Shown: positions 23,523 to 32,368 of the stretch, one piece after another | Layout of the letters: every line of letters starts with the position of its first letter | Position numbering within the stretch: position 1 is the first letter of the stretch | Source: Haemophilus parainfluenzae T3T1 | Lineage (GTDB): Bacteria > Pseudomonadota > Gammaproteobacteria > Enterobacterales > Pasteurellaceae | Assembly: GCF_000210895.1 (NCBI RefSeq) | Contig: NC_015964.1 | Location: 496,001-560,000 of the forward strand | Length of the DNA: 64,000 bases | Direction: 5' to 3' | Program-made: the position numbers and the translations under genes | Notes under the pieces: generated by a model | The model's input: the letters and a program-made list of their open reading frames with translations, nothing else | Database searches by the model: none | What the model was told of the DNA's origin: nothing

Positions 23523-24155
23523 TTACGGTGATAATCTTTCTCTCTCCCATTTTCCGTCATTGAATAAATAACAAATTCTGTCATGTAAACGACTTGGGCG
23601 ACCTTGCCAGAATTCGATGCGATCAGGAATCACAAGATAACCGCCCCAATGTGGCGGGCGTGGGACATTTAATGGGTGTTTTGCTGCAATCAGTGCCGCT
23701 TTCGCTAATAAAGATTTGTGGCTAGAAATGACCGCACTTTGCTCACTGGCCCAAGCGCCAATTCGGCTGGTGTAAGGTCGAGTCGCAAAATATTCATCTG
23801 ATTGTTCAGGCGAGATTTTTTCGGCTTTGCCCTCAATACGAACAGAACGTTCTAATTCTGGCCAAAAGAATGTCAGGGCGACGAAAGGATTATGTTCTAT
23901 GGCGCGACCTTTTCGACTGTGATAATTCGTGAAAAATACAAAGCCTTGTTCGTTCACTTCTTTCAACAGCACCATTCGACTTGTTGGGCGGCCGTCTGCA
24001 TTGACTGCCGCAACATTAACACCTGTCGGCTCGTTTACTTTAGCCGTAATCGCTTCGTTGAGCCATTTTTCAAATTGTTTTATTGGATTGGGATCGCAAT
24101 CATGCTGAGAAAGCGCCTGTTTGCAATAATCCTCACGAATATCATGTAAGTCCAT
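23523..24155 (-). CDS. pdxH: Pyridoxamine/pyridoxine 5'-phosphate oxidase PdxH
   Basis: FMN enzyme that makes pyridoxal 5'-phosphate, the last step of vitamin B6 synthesis and salvage. The protein has 210 residues from the ATG at 24155 ([15 protein letters not shown]), behind AGGAGAAAG; the open frame extends ten codons further. Family signatures are [68 protein letters not shown] and the C-terminal WERERLSP (usually RLAP). It lies directly downstream of the gbpA terminator. Confidence 0.96.
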   Translation of the reverse strand: MDLHDIREDYCKQALSQHDCDPNPIKQFEKWLNEAITAKVNEPTGVNVAAVNADGRPTSRMVLLKEVNEQGFVFFTNYHSRKGRAIEHNPFVALTFFWPELERSVRIEGKAEKISPEQSDEYFATRPYTSRIGAWASEQSAVISSHKSLLAKAALIAAKHPLNVPRPPHWGGYLVIPDRIEFWQGRPSRLHDRICYLFNDGKWERERLSP

Positions 24156-24174
24156 TTTCTTTCTCCTTTTGCTT

Positions 24175-24206
24175 GAAAACAAAAAGCCCTTGCAACTGCA
24201 AGGGCT
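24175..24206 (-). terminator. Terminator of gbpA
   Basis: Minus strand: AGCCCTTGCA / TGCAAGGGCT, a 10-bp stem with a minimal loop, is followed by TTTTTGTTTT. It begins about 16 bases after the gbpA stop codon. Confidence 0.92.
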
Positions 24207-24221
24207 AGTATAGTCCGTTAA

Positions 24222-25868
24222 TTATTTACCATCAACACTCACGCCATAAAACGCATCATAGCCAAATGGACTTTGTACGTAGCCTTTTACGCGAGGGCTA
24301 AGTGGTGCGAAACCAACAGAATGCGCAACTGGAATCCATGGTGCTTGATCATGGAAAATTACTTGTGCTTGTTTATAAAGCGCCGCACGTTCTTCTTTAT
24401 TCGTTAAGCCAATTGCTTTATCTAATAAGGCATCAAATTCTGCATTTTTGAAACGAGCAAAGTTTGAGTTGCCAGCGTTAGCACTTGCAAGTAATGGAGA
24501 AAGGAAGTTATCCGGATCACCGTTATCACCTGACCAACCAAAGATACCTGTCGTTAATTCGCCTGCTTTAGCACGTTTTTGATAGTCAGCCCATTCAAAT
24601 GTGACTGGATTTGCTTTTACGCCAACTTTCGCCCAGTCTGCCATCACAAGTTCAGCCATACGTTTTGGATTTGGGTTAGACGCACGTACCACTGGTTGAA
24701 TCCAGAAGTCCGTTTCAAAGCCGTTTGGATAACCTGCTTCCGCTAAAAGCTGTTTCGCTTTCTCTGGATCATACGGATAATCTTGGATTTCGTCGTTATA
24801 ACTCCAGATTGTTGGTGGTAGTGGGTTTTTCGCTGCCGTACCCGCACCTTGATAAACCGCTTCAATAATTGCTTTTTTATCTACAGCATAGTTCAATGCT
24901 TGGCGCACTTTCACGTTATCAAACGGTGCTTTTTCCGTATTGAATGCGATATATGCCACGTTCAAACCTTTTTGTTCCAAAAGCTGTACTTTCGGATCAG
25001 TTTTCATTTTGGCTAAATCCGCCACATTCGGGAAGAGAATTAAATCACAAGAACCCGCTTGTAACTTCGCATAACGCGTAGTCGCATCTGGAACGATGCT
25101 GATGACTAAACGATCAAGCGGTGTACGACCTTTCCAATAGGTTTCATTTGCTACATATTGCGCAGCTTGGTCAGTTTTGTAATCCACAAAAATAAACGGA
25201 CCTGTACCCACAGGTTTGTTATCGATCGTTTCTGGTTTACCCGCTTTCAACATCGCATCTGCATATTCAGCTGAGTAAATAGAGATAAAGTCCATACCCA
25301 AGCTTGCTAAGAAAGTCGCATCTTTTTTATTCAAAGTAATACGAACGGTGTTGTCATCCACTTTCTCAACTGATTTTAATAAATCTGGGAATTTCATTGC
25401 TTTGAAATACGGATAAGTCCCTTTTGATACATTGTGGTAAGGGTGGTTAGGATCTAACTGACGTTGGAAAGAAAAGATCACGTCATCTGCATTAAAATCA
25501 CGTGTTGGCGTAAATTCTTTTGTCGTATGGAATTTCACCCCTTTACGCAAATGGAACGTGTAAGTTAAACCATCATCACTGATCTCCCAACTTTCAGCCA
25601 ATGCAGGCTCAAGGTCAGTTGAACCTTTTTTGAATTCAACCAAGCGGTTATACACTTGTTGTGAACTCGCATTGTAAGATGTGCCTTCCATTACCAATGC
25701 TGGGCTAAAGCCAAGTGGTGCTTTTGCCGTACAGTACACAAACGTGTTATTGCCTGAAGGTTTTGCTGTTTCTGCTTTCGCATTTTCTTTTGCCGCAGAA
25801 CCAGATTGATCACAAGCTGCTAAAAACAAACTGGCTGCAATAAGAGTTAAGGTCGCTTTTAATTTCAT
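24222..25868 (-). CDS. gbpA: Glutathione (formerly haem) binding lipoprotein GbpA/HbpA
   Basis: Family 5 peptide-type receptor of 548 residues, lipoprotein with lipobox LAAC near residue 19. It resembles DppA and H. influenzae HbpA, later shown to bind glutathione and feed the Dpp permease (hence GbpA). Visible signatures are LEPALAESWEISDDGLTYTFHLRKGVKFHT, RDFNADDVIFSFQRQ, PVGTGPFIF, and VRQALNYAVDKKAII. The ATG at 25868 follows AAGGAAAA; the open frame reaches ten codons further up. No permease genes are adjacent. As in H. influenzae, an MFS drug-efflux gene lies upstream. A DppA-type dipeptide or haem role remains possible. Confidence 0.82.
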   Translation of the reverse strand: MKLKATLTLIAASLFLAACDQSGSAAKENAKAETAKPSGNNTFVYCTAKAPLGFSPALVMEGTSYNASSQQVYNRLVEFKKGSTDLEPALAESWEISDDGLTYTFHLRKGVKFHTTKEFTPTRDFNADDVIFSFQRQLDPNHPYHNVSKGTYPYFKAMKFPDLLKSVEKVDDNTVRITLNKKDATFLASLGMDFISIYSAEYADAMLKAGKPETIDNKPVGTGPFIFVDYKTDQAAQYVANETYWKGRTPLDRLVISIVPDATTRYAKLQAGSCDLILFPNVADLAKMKTDPKVQLLEQKGLNVAYIAFNTEKAPFDNVKVRQALNYAVDKKAIIEAVYQGAGTAAKNPLPPTIWSYNDEIQDYPYDPEKAKQLLAEAGYPNGFETDFWIQPVVRASNPNPKRMAELVMADWAKVGVKANPVTFEWADYQKRAKAGELTTGIFGWSGDNGDPDNFLSPLLASANAGNSNFARFKNAEFDALLDKAIGLTNKEERAALYKQAQVIFHDQAPWIPVAHSVGFAPLSPRVKGYVQSPFGYDAFYGVSVDGK

Positions 25869-26001
25869 AAGTTTTCCTTCTTTAATCGGGTGTAACACCC
25901 AAACATAAATATAAAATTTTACCTAAGATATAAGCAAATCAAACTTTTACGAAATAAGAAAAAGATCTTTCTTATAACAAATTAGACTAAGGCATTCAAT
26001 A

Positions 26002-27411
26002 TCAACGTTTTTTCCGCAAATGATCCCCGTCTGTTTTACGTAAATAACTCAATATCCAAACTAATGCGATGGCAAAAACAGACGTGGTCAGAAATGTATA
26101 ACTGAAAGCATGTTGTAACGCTTCACCTTCATTACCAATAAATTGACGGTATAACGTCAAAATAATAGATGCCACAGCGATACCAAATCCGATTCCTACT
26201 TGTTGCACAATACTCAGCACCGTTGAGCCTACACCGCTTTGTGCCTGTGATAGATCGCCAACGGTAAGTGTGTTAATTGAGGTAAAAATCATCGACATGC
26301 AGGCACCATACCACATCAGATTACATATAATCCACGTCGTTGATGATGAGGTATCAAGCCATGACATGGAAACCGTTGAGCCTGCCATTAAAAGTGACGA
26401 TAAAATTAACGTGGTTTTATAACCTAAAATATTTAAGATGTGCCCAATAAAACGTTTAAATACGACAGACATTAGCGCAATGGGTGCAAGCAACCAGCCT
26501 GACTCTTCAGCTGAATAGCCAAAAGAAAGTTGGAACATTAATGGTAATAAGAACGGCACAGCCGAACCGGAAAGGCGAATAAAGATATTGGCTGCAATAC
26601 CTAATCGGAATGTTCTCGTATTGAAAAGAGATAACGGTAAAATGGCACGTTCATTACCTTTTGCATAAAAATAATAGGCCACCAATAATGCAATACCAAT
26701 CGACAATGCACTATATGTAGTCATATTGTTACGGTGACTTTCGCCCAGTAAATCAAGCCCGAGCGTTAAACCAACTAAACCAAATGCAAAGAGTAAAAAG
26801 CCTGTCCAGTCTAACTTACTCGCATTGCCCTTATGATTTCCCATCACTTTAGCCGCCGCCCAGAAGCCTAACATACCAATAGGAATATTGATTAAGAAAA
26901 TCCAATGCCATGACGTATGCACCACAAGCCAACCGCCTAAAATCGGGCCAAGAATCGGGCCGATGAGTCCTGCTGTTGCCATTAAATTCCAGGCATTAAT
27001 TAATTGATTTTTCGGTACCGTTTGAATAATGGCAAGACGGGCAACGGGCATCATAAATGCCCCGCCAATACCTTGGATAATTCGTGCGAGCACAAGAGTC
27101 TCGAGAGACGTTGCCATCGCACAAGCGACTGAACCCAATACAAAGGTAAAAACAGCTGAACGGAAAACCGTAAGCGTACCAAATTTCGCTGCCGCCCAAG
27201 CGGTTAAAGGAATAAATAAAGCAACGGCAAGAGAATAGGCGATAATCGCCATTTGCATTTCAAAGACAGGGGTTTGCAGATCTGTTGCGATGGTGGGTAA
27301 GGCAGTATTTAAAATAGTCGCATCCAAGCTTTGCATAAACAAAGCCATGGAAGCCACCCAAGCCAGCCCTTTATAGTGCTGACGTTCTATTACTGCGTCT
27401 TTTTCCACCAT
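26002..27411 (-). CDS. DHA2-family MFS efflux transporter (EmrB-like)
   Basis: Fourteen-span drug/proton antiporter, 469 residues. Motif D1-like LDATILNTALPTIATDL, the RIIQGIGGAFMMPVARLAII stretch and motif C in GLIGPILGPILGGWLV place it in the DHA2 (EmrB/QacA) group. No membrane-fusion partner is adjacent, so it probably acts alone. It overlaps the mobB gene by 22 bases and is presumably translated from the same message. H. influenzae has a similar pump beside hbpA. Confidence 0.85.
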   Translation of the reverse strand: MVEKDAVIERQHYKGLAWVASMALFMQSLDATILNTALPTIATDLQTPVFEMQMAIIAYSLAVALFIPLTAWAAAKFGTLTVFRSAVFTFVLGSVACAMATSLETLVLARIIQGIGGAFMMPVARLAIIQTVPKNQLINAWNLMATAGLIGPILGPILGGWLVVHTSWHWIFLINIPIGMLGFWAAAKVMGNHKGNASKLDWTGFLLFAFGLVGLTLGLDLLGESHRNNMTTYSALSIGIALLVAYYFYAKGNERAILPLSLFNTRTFRLGIAANIFIRLSGSAVPFLLPLMFQLSFGYSAEESGWLLAPIALMSVVFKRFIGHILNILGYKTTLILSSLLMAGSTVSMSWLDTSSSTTWIICNLMWYGACMSMIFTSINTLTVGDLSQAQSGVGSTVLSIVQQVGIGFGIAVASIILTLYRQFIGNEGEALQHAFSYTFLTTSVFAIALVWILSYLRKTDGDHLRKKR

Positions 27412-27899
27412 TGATAAATAAACTCAGCGATTTGTTCAATGTGATTAATATCTAATAAAGTGCGGTCAGTTTCAAGCGAATAATCGGTTGCTAAAGCCAA
27501 CACGTTTTCATCTAATTCCGGCAACGGTTTTGTCATCTCTTGTCGATGCAATAGAATCTTTGGAATAGGTTCTTGTTTAAATCCTTCCACTAACACTAAA
27601 TCCGTTAAATGACGATCAAATTGTTGGCTTAAATAGGCTAATGAAACTGGTTCTTGAGGGGTTTCTGTCATCAATGCCCAGCGAGTATCACAAGCCATAA
27701 TAACTTGCGCAGAACCCGCCTCTTTCATTCGCCAACTGTCTTTTCCTTCTTTATCCACATGGGCGTTGTGATGGCTGTGTTTAATCACTGAAACACGTAA
27801 ACCTTTTTTAATTAATTGAGGAAGTAATTTTTCCAGTAATGTGGTTTTGCCACTACCGCTGTAACCCGTGATGCCAAGAAGGGGAAGGGAATTATTCAT
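27390..27899 (-). CDS. mobB: Molybdopterin-guanine dinucleotide synthesis accessory protein MobB
   Basis: GTP-binding accessory protein (169 residues) that helps MobA attach GMP to molybdopterin. The P-loop is GITGYSGSGKTTLLEKLLPQL near residues 9-21, followed by VIKHSHHNAHVDKEGKDSWRMKEAG and LVEGFKQEPIPKI, all MobB hallmarks. mobA lies 23 kb away, so the pair that is adjacent in E. coli is split here. It leads the efflux gene downstream. Confidence 0.93.
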   Translation of the reverse strand: MNNSLPLLGITGYSGSGKTTLLEKLLPQLIKKGLRVSVIKHSHHNAHVDKEGKDSWRMKEAGSAQVIMACDTRWALMTETPQEPVSLAYLSQQFDRHLTDLVLVEGFKQEPIPKILLHRQEMTKPLPELDENVLALATDYSLETDRTLLDINHIEQIAEFIYQWWKKTQ

Positions 27900-27931
27900 T
27901 GTAAAAACCTTAAGAAAAATGACCGCACTTG

Positions 27932-27961
27932 ATAAAACAAAACCCCGCAGGACGGGGTTTA
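27932..27961 (-). terminator. Terminator of rseB
   Basis: Minus strand: AAACCCCG, loop TCCTG, CGGGGTTT, then TGTTTTATC. It lies about 75 bases after the rseB stop and closes the sigma-E operon. Confidence 0.85.
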
Positions 27962-28034
27962 GCTATCAAAATCCATTAGGTGAAGAAAGTATAGCAAGGG
28001 AAAACAAAATAGCAACTTTCTCACTGTTACTGAA

Positions 28035-28979
28035 TTATTTTAAGAATGTTACGCCTTGCACAATTCGCTTAGCTGCGGCAATTGGAAGCTGCCCTATAAA
28101 GGTTATTTCTTTATCGCCCATGACTTCACTGTAAATCGTGTAAGCCCCTTGTTTCCATGTGTTTTCTTTTGCATCGGTACTGTCAGCTTTGTTAACATAA
28201 AGCGTGAAAGTGAAAAGACCATCACTAAATAACGCATTTTCAATCACTTCACCATCCATCACATCTTGATTTTGACGAATTAAATCAAAACCTTGTGGTA
28301 ACCAATCGGTTTTCCAATTGATTGAAAGAGATGACTCTTGTTTCCCTTCACTTAAAAGTGGTGGCATCGAGACTTTATTAAGGTAATCGGTTAAACCACG
28401 TAGACGATCATCGATATATAACGTCACCACACGGAATTGATCCAATAACTTGCCTTCACGATCAAGCATATCGCCACGCAATAACAAACCATTTTCTTCA
28501 TCTAAGAAAACGAGGTATTGATAGCGAAAATCGTCTTTGGGCACAATACGAATAGTATCAACAAATCGGCCTGCAATTCGGTCTTTTCCAAGCTTAATAA
28601 AATCGTAATTCTGACTCAGCTTGCTAAAATCAGTACGAATTACTGCCGAAAGCGCATCCACAATCTCACCACTGTTAATCGTGAAAGCACGTGAATCCGG
28701 CTGGAAATAGCTGACTAAATTACCGCGCTGGATGATTTCTTGCTGTTCACCATCTAATGTCACCAACTGTGCATACACTTTTTGCCCTTGCTTAATATGA
28801 CGATAACGGAACGAGTCCATATTCGTTGGTGTCGTTTGCACAAAAGCAATCTCATAATTTAAATCTCGCATGGCTTGCGACATTTTATTTAATGACTGGA
28901 TTGGCTCTTCTGCAAATGCCGTGAAAGGCAACAAGAATAAGCCTAAAAGTGCGGTTAATTTAAGAAACGTTTTTTTCAT
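28035..28979 (-). CDS. rseB: Sigma-E regulatory protein RseB
   Basis: Periplasmic co-regulator (314 residues, signal peptide MKKTFLKLTALLGLFLLPFTAFA). It protects the anti-sigma factor RseA from cleavage by DegS and senses lipopolysaccharide and lipoprotein intermediates. The LolA-like N-terminal domain (SLNKMSQAMRDLNYEIAFVQ; SFRYRHIKQGQKVYAQL) and the smaller C-terminal domain (DWLPQGFDLIRQNQDV; FSDGLFTFTLYVNKADS) are both visible. It is the third gene after rpoE and rseA but is separated from rseA by a hairpin with a U-run and has no strong ribosome binding site, so its level may be kept low. Confidence 0.93.
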   Translation of the reverse strand: MKKTFLKLTALLGLFLLPFTAFAEEPIQSLNKMSQAMRDLNYEIAFVQTTPTNMDSFRYRHIKQGQKVYAQLVTLDGEQQEIIQRGNLVSYFQPDSRAFTINSGEIVDALSAVIRTDFSKLSQNYDFIKLGKDRIAGRFVDTIRIVPKDDFRYQYLVFLDEENGLLLRGDMLDREGKLLDQFRVVTLYIDDRLRGLTDYLNKVSMPPLLSEGKQESSLSINWKTDWLPQGFDLIRQNQDVMDGEVIENALFSDGLFTFTLYVNKADSTDAKENTWKQGAYTIYSEVMGDKEITFIGQLPIAAAKRIVQGVTFLK

Positions 28980-28999
28980 AAATAAATCAATTGATCCAT

Positions 29000-29031
29000 A
29001 AAAAAATTCACCACGCCTAAGGTGGTGAATT
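29000..29031 (-). terminator. Intrinsic-terminator-like hairpin between rseA and rseB
   Basis: Minus strand: AATTCACCAC, loop CTTAGGC, GTGGTGAATT (perfect 10-bp stem) then TTTTT. It lies between the rseA stop and the rseB start, so it should reduce transcription into rseB. Confidence 0.75.
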
Positions 29032-29049
29032 ATCGATTAATTGCTGTAA

Positions 29050-29631
29050 TTATTTCGCTTGGTTGCTACCCACATTTAAGCTATCTGCATGCATACGACG
29101 CTGTAATTCATAGTTTTGCAACATCGTACCAATACGGCGATTTTTTTGCTCAACCTGTTCCGAAGTGGCTACATCTTTGGTCGGAGCGTTGTAACTTACT
29201 TCTTGAACAGAATTATTAAATGGTAAGGTTTGTAAAACTGGGTTTTCAGGTGTAACTGAGGTGCTTTTCGCATTGAATGATTGCACACCTACTACTGCCA
29301 CTAAACACACCCCCGCAGCCACAGCAATTTGTGTCATTGGCGCAAAGAATGCTTTTAATTTTTGCACGAATGGTAAGCTGTCTGCTTCTTCTGGTGTTGG
29401 TTGAGAAACAGTAATCTCTACGTGTTTTACTTCTTCTAATTCAATTAAATCAGCCATTTTCGCGGTAAAGTCAGCACCTAATAACACTGGTGACTCTTTA
29501 CGCATAACCGATCTTACTGTGTGATATGCCGCCCAAGATTCTTGTGAATCTTTATCCTGACAGAGTTGTTCCGTCAACTCGGCACTGACTTCTTCTCCGT
29601 CCATATAGGCTGAAAGTAACTCTTTTTGCAT
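29050..29631 (-). CDS. rseA: Anti-sigma-E factor RseA
   Basis: Inner-membrane anti-sigma factor of 193 residues. The cytoplasmic sigma-binding domain starts MQKELLSAYMDGEEVSAELTEQLCQDKDSQESWAAYHTVRSVMRKE; a single span follows (MTQIAVAAGVCLVAVVGVQSF, about residues 97-117), then the periplasmic domain that is cut by DegS in response to misfolded porins. In E. coli the protein has 216 residues, so this is slightly short. It lies 21 bases after rpoE. Confidence 0.93.
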   Translation of the reverse strand: MQKELLSAYMDGEEVSAELTEQLCQDKDSQESWAAYHTVRSVMRKESPVLLGADFTAKMADLIELEEVKHVEITVSQPTPEEADSLPFVQKLKAFFAPMTQIAVAAGVCLVAVVGVQSFNAKSTSVTPENPVLQTLPFNNSVQEVSYNAPTKDVATSEQVEQKNRRIGTMLQNYELQRRMHADSLNVGSNQAK

Positions 29632-29652
29632 TTTATAAACTCCGACTTTATT

Positions 29653-30228
29653 TTAACGTTGCATAAGCGGTTGTATTTTGTTCTCAATCACTTCCCGAGC
29701 ACGGAAAATGCGAGAACGTACAGTGCCTACTGGGCAATCCATTATCTCTGCGATCTCTTCGTAACTTAACCCTTCAAGCTCACGCAGGGTAATCGCGGTT
29801 CTTAAATCTTCTGGCAAACTGTGAATGGTATCAAATACCACTTTTTCTAATTCGCTAGATAACATTTCATTTTCAGGGGTATCTACATCACGTAGATGAG
29901 TTCCCACATCGTAGCTTTCGGCATCTTCAGCCAAAATATCCTCGCTCGGTGGACGGCGCCCCTGTGCCGTTAAGTAATTTTTTGCCGTATTAACGGCAAT
30001 TCGATATAGCCAAGTGTAGAATGCACTATCGCCCCGAAAGGATTCAATGGAACGATAGGCCTTAATAAAGGATTCTTGTACAACATCTGGAATGTCGTTA
30101 TGAGAAATGTAGCGGGTTAAAAGTCCGGCTACTTTGTTTTGATAACGAGAAACCAATAAATTAAAGGCTTTTTTATCGCCTTGCTGTACTCTTTCTACCA
30201 AAGCCTGATCTGTTAGCTGTTCAGCCAT
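29653..30228 (-). CDS. rpoE: Envelope-stress sigma factor RpoE
   Basis: ECF sigma factor of 191 residues. Region 2 is ALVERVQQGDKKAFNLLVSRYQNKVAGL...DVVQESFIKAYRSIESFRGDSAFYTWLYRIAVNTAKNYL; region 4 is LPEDLRTAITLRELEGLSYEEIAEIMDCPVGTVRSRIFRAREVI. It directs transcription of envelope folding and repair genes when RseA is degraded. AGGAGATAT precedes the ATG. A near-perfect sigma-E promoter lies about 65 bases upstream, so the operon is autoregulated. Confidence 0.97.
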   Translation of the reverse strand: MAEQLTDQALVERVQQGDKKAFNLLVSRYQNKVAGLLTRYISHNDIPDVVQESFIKAYRSIESFRGDSAFYTWLYRIAVNTAKNYLTAQGRRPPSEDILAEDAESYDVGTHLRDVDTPENEMLSSELEKVVFDTIHSLPEDLRTAITLRELEGLSYEEIAEIMDCPVGTVRSRIFRAREVIENKIQPLMQR

Positions 30229-30292
30229 ATATCTCCTATGCTACGTCTAACACGCCTTCATATATTCAAGACAGCAAGCTATTGTTGCTCTA

Positions 30293-30320
30293 TCAGACAG
30301 AGTTAAAATTGAAAAGTTCC
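30293..30320 (-). promoter_or_regulatory. Sigma-E promoter of the rpoE operon
   Basis: Minus strand: -35 GGAACTT (30320-30314), 16-base spacer, -10 TCTGA (30297-30293). This matches the sigma-E consensus as known from E. coli (GGAACTT and TCTGA) and lies 65 bases before the rpoE ATG. Confidence 0.9.
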
Positions 30321-30345
30321 TTATGTATAAAAAATTTTAAAAAAA

Positions 30346-30603
30346 TTAACGGACATTCGTTTTCTGCACATCTTGGATATATTCAACCATCGCTTGCACT
30401 TCGGCATCGTCTGATTGACTGCCATTAAAAAACCACGAAAAAAGTTGTAAATCCGTGGCAGCAAGTAAACGAATAAAAATATCTTTTTTGTCGTCAGTCA
30501 GTTGGTCAAAATGCGCTTTATAAAAAGGCATGATGATTTTATCCAGCTCAAGCATACCTCGACGACAATCCCATTCAATACGGAGTTTATTGTATTTATC
30601 CAT
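30346..30603 (-). CDS. sdhE: FAD assembly factor SdhE (CptB/YgfY)
   Basis: Small cytoplasmic protein (85 residues) that promotes covalent flavinylation of succinate dehydrogenase and fumarate reductase. The family motif RRGMLELD (RGxxE type, residues 14-21) and the helical bundle (FDQLTDDKKDIFIRLLAATDLQLFSWFF) are intact. It precedes rpoE on the same strand, but the sigma-E promoter starts 26 bases after its stop, so rpoE need not depend on it. A terminator separates it from fruA upstream. Confidence 0.93.
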   Translation of the reverse strand: MDKYNKLRIEWDCRRGMLELDKIIMPFYKAHFDQLTDDKKDIFIRLLAATDLQLFSWFFNGSQSDDAEVQAMVEYIQDVQKTNVR

Positions 30604-30642
30604 AATTTCTCCCTAAATCATTGTAATTATACCTGATAAATG

Positions 30643-30673
30643 AAAAGTGCGGTTAAAAATTACCGCACTTTTT
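30643..30673 (-). terminator. Terminator of the fruBKA operon
   Basis: AAAAGTGCGGT, an 8-base loop and ACCGCACTTTT form an 11-bp stem made of two facing uptake words, with A and T runs on both sides. It lies 15 bases after the fruA stop. Confidence 0.88.
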
Positions 30674-30687
30674 AATCAAAGAATCAA

Positions 30688-32364
30688 TTATTCTGTCGCC
30701 TTCGGCTTAATCACCGCATAAACCACACCGGTTAATAATGCCCCCGTTGCGATTGCACCTAGGTAGAGTAATGGTTCAGAAACAAACGGAATCACAAATA
30801 AACCACCATGTGGTGCTTGCAGAGAAATATTTAATGCCATTGAAATAGCACCGGCTGTTGCACCACCAATCACCGAGCTAATAATCACACGTAATGGATC
30901 GGCTGCTACAAACGGCAATGCTCCTTCAGAGATAAAGCATAAGCCTAAGACAAAAGAAGCTTTACCTGCATCACGTTGATTGCTGGTAAATTTACTGCGT
31001 GCAATCCAGGTTGCAATCGCCATCCCAATTGGCGGCACCATACCAGCCGCCATGGCAGCAGCCATTGGTGTATGAACTTGAGAGGCTAACATTCCCACGG
31101 AGAACGTATAAGCCGCTTTGTTTACTGGACCGCCCATATCAATACACATCATGGCACCGATAATCGCACCCAATACCATCGCATTGACTTCCCCCATGGA
31201 TTTTAACCAATCACTTAAGGTCGTCATAATTTGTGAAACCGGCGGGTTAATCACATAAATCATGGCAAGACCGACAATCAAGGTACCAAAGAGCGGGAGA
31301 ATTAGAATCGGTTTTAAAGAGGTTAAACTCGCTGGCAATTTAATGGTTGCATTTAACCCTTTCACCACATAACCCGCTAAGAAACCCGCGATAATACCAC
31401 CTAAAATCCCTGCGCCCGCCGTGGTGGCTAACATACCGCCAATAAGACCTACTGCAAGCCCCGGACGATCTGCGATAGAAAAGGCCACATAGCCGGCAAA
31501 TACCGCAATCATCAGATGGAATGCGGCGCCACCGCCGATATCCATTAAGGCTTTTGGAATACCATGAAAAATTGTTTCATCTTTGAAGGCTTCGATACCA
31601 AACATGAAGGAAATCGCGATTAACAAACCACCGGCAACCACCAACGGCAACATGTGCGATACACCTGTCATCAAATGTTTATAGACGCCTTTTTTCTCGC
31701 CGCTTTCTTCTGATTTCGCAGAAGATTTTGCTGCGCCGCCTTCATAAATTTTTGCTTCTTTAAATGCCTTATCGAATTCTTGTGCGGTTTTCTTTAACGC
31801 CAAACCGGTCGATGTACGATACATCGGTTTTCCTTGGAATTTATCTAACGGCACATCAATATCCGCCGCAACAAAGACTAAATCTGCTGCAGCGACTTCT
31901 TCAGGGGTAATTTCATTACCAGCGCCCACTTGGCCACGCGTTTCGACTTTTACCTGCCAACCTTGTTTTTTCGCATAGGTTTCAATGGCTTCAGCAGACA
32001 TAAAGGTATGCGCAACCCCTGTCGGACAAGCTGTCACTGCGACAATATTTTTGACGCCAGAAGCGCAGCCAAATTCAACCGCACTTTGAACTGGTTGAAC
32101 ATAGTCCATTGCTTGATTAAGCGCATTCGTCAGCGTGACTTCAGGTGATGCAATTGCCGCATCTTCATTGGCTAAAAAGACTTTTTTGCCCACAAATTCA
32201 GCAGAGTTTGGCAAAGTAGATCCGAAAACAATCACTAAATCCGCCTCTTTGGCTTGCTCAACCACAGTATGATTGGCTTTTTTCGCTGCCATGCCCAATG
32301 CTTGGCGAAGTAAATAGGCTTTTGCCGCACCAATTTGCGGAGATTGAGTTAAAAACAAATTCAT
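30688..32364 (-). CDS. fruA: Fructose PTS permease FruA (EIIB'BC)
   Basis: Membrane component that imports fructose and phosphorylates it to fructose 1-phosphate. The 558 residues comprise a degenerate N-terminal EIIB' (about 1-95), the active EIIB with phosphorylated Cys113 in VTACPTGVAHTFM, and the EIIC membrane domain from about residue 235 (GVSHMLPLVVAGGLLIAI). The ATG at 32364 is used because GAAGGAT precedes it by six bases; the frame opens at 32379 inside fruK. It lies four bases after fruK and ends the operon. Confidence 0.96.
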   Translation of the reverse strand: MNLFLTQSPQIGAAKAYLLRQALGMAAKKANHTVVEQAKEADLVIVFGSTLPNSAEFVGKKVFLANEDAAIASPEVTLTNALNQAMDYVQPVQSAVEFGCASGVKNIVAVTACPTGVAHTFMSAEAIETYAKKQGWQVKVETRGQVGAGNEITPEEVAAADLVFVAADIDVPLDKFQGKPMYRTSTGLALKKTAQEFDKAFKEAKIYEGGAAKSSAKSEESGEKKGVYKHLMTGVSHMLPLVVAGGLLIAISFMFGIEAFKDETIFHGIPKALMDIGGGAAFHLMIAVFAGYVAFSIADRPGLAVGLIGGMLATTAGAGILGGIIAGFLAGYVVKGLNATIKLPASLTSLKPILILPLFGTLIVGLAMIYVINPPVSQIMTTLSDWLKSMGEVNAMVLGAIIGAMMCIDMGGPVNKAAYTFSVGMLASQVHTPMAAAMAAGMVPPIGMAIATWIARSKFTSNQRDAGKASFVLGLCFISEGALPFVAADPLRVIISSVIGGATAGAISMALNISLQAPHGGLFVIPFVSEPLLYLGAIATGALLTGVVYAVIKPKATE

Positions 32365-32368
32365 TACA

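Noticed and set aside
23363-23584. 73-codon minus-strand frame downstream of pdxH
   Set aside because: It overlaps the end of pdxH in another frame, has no ribosome binding site and no protein-like composition; the AUU peptide frame in the same place is better supported.
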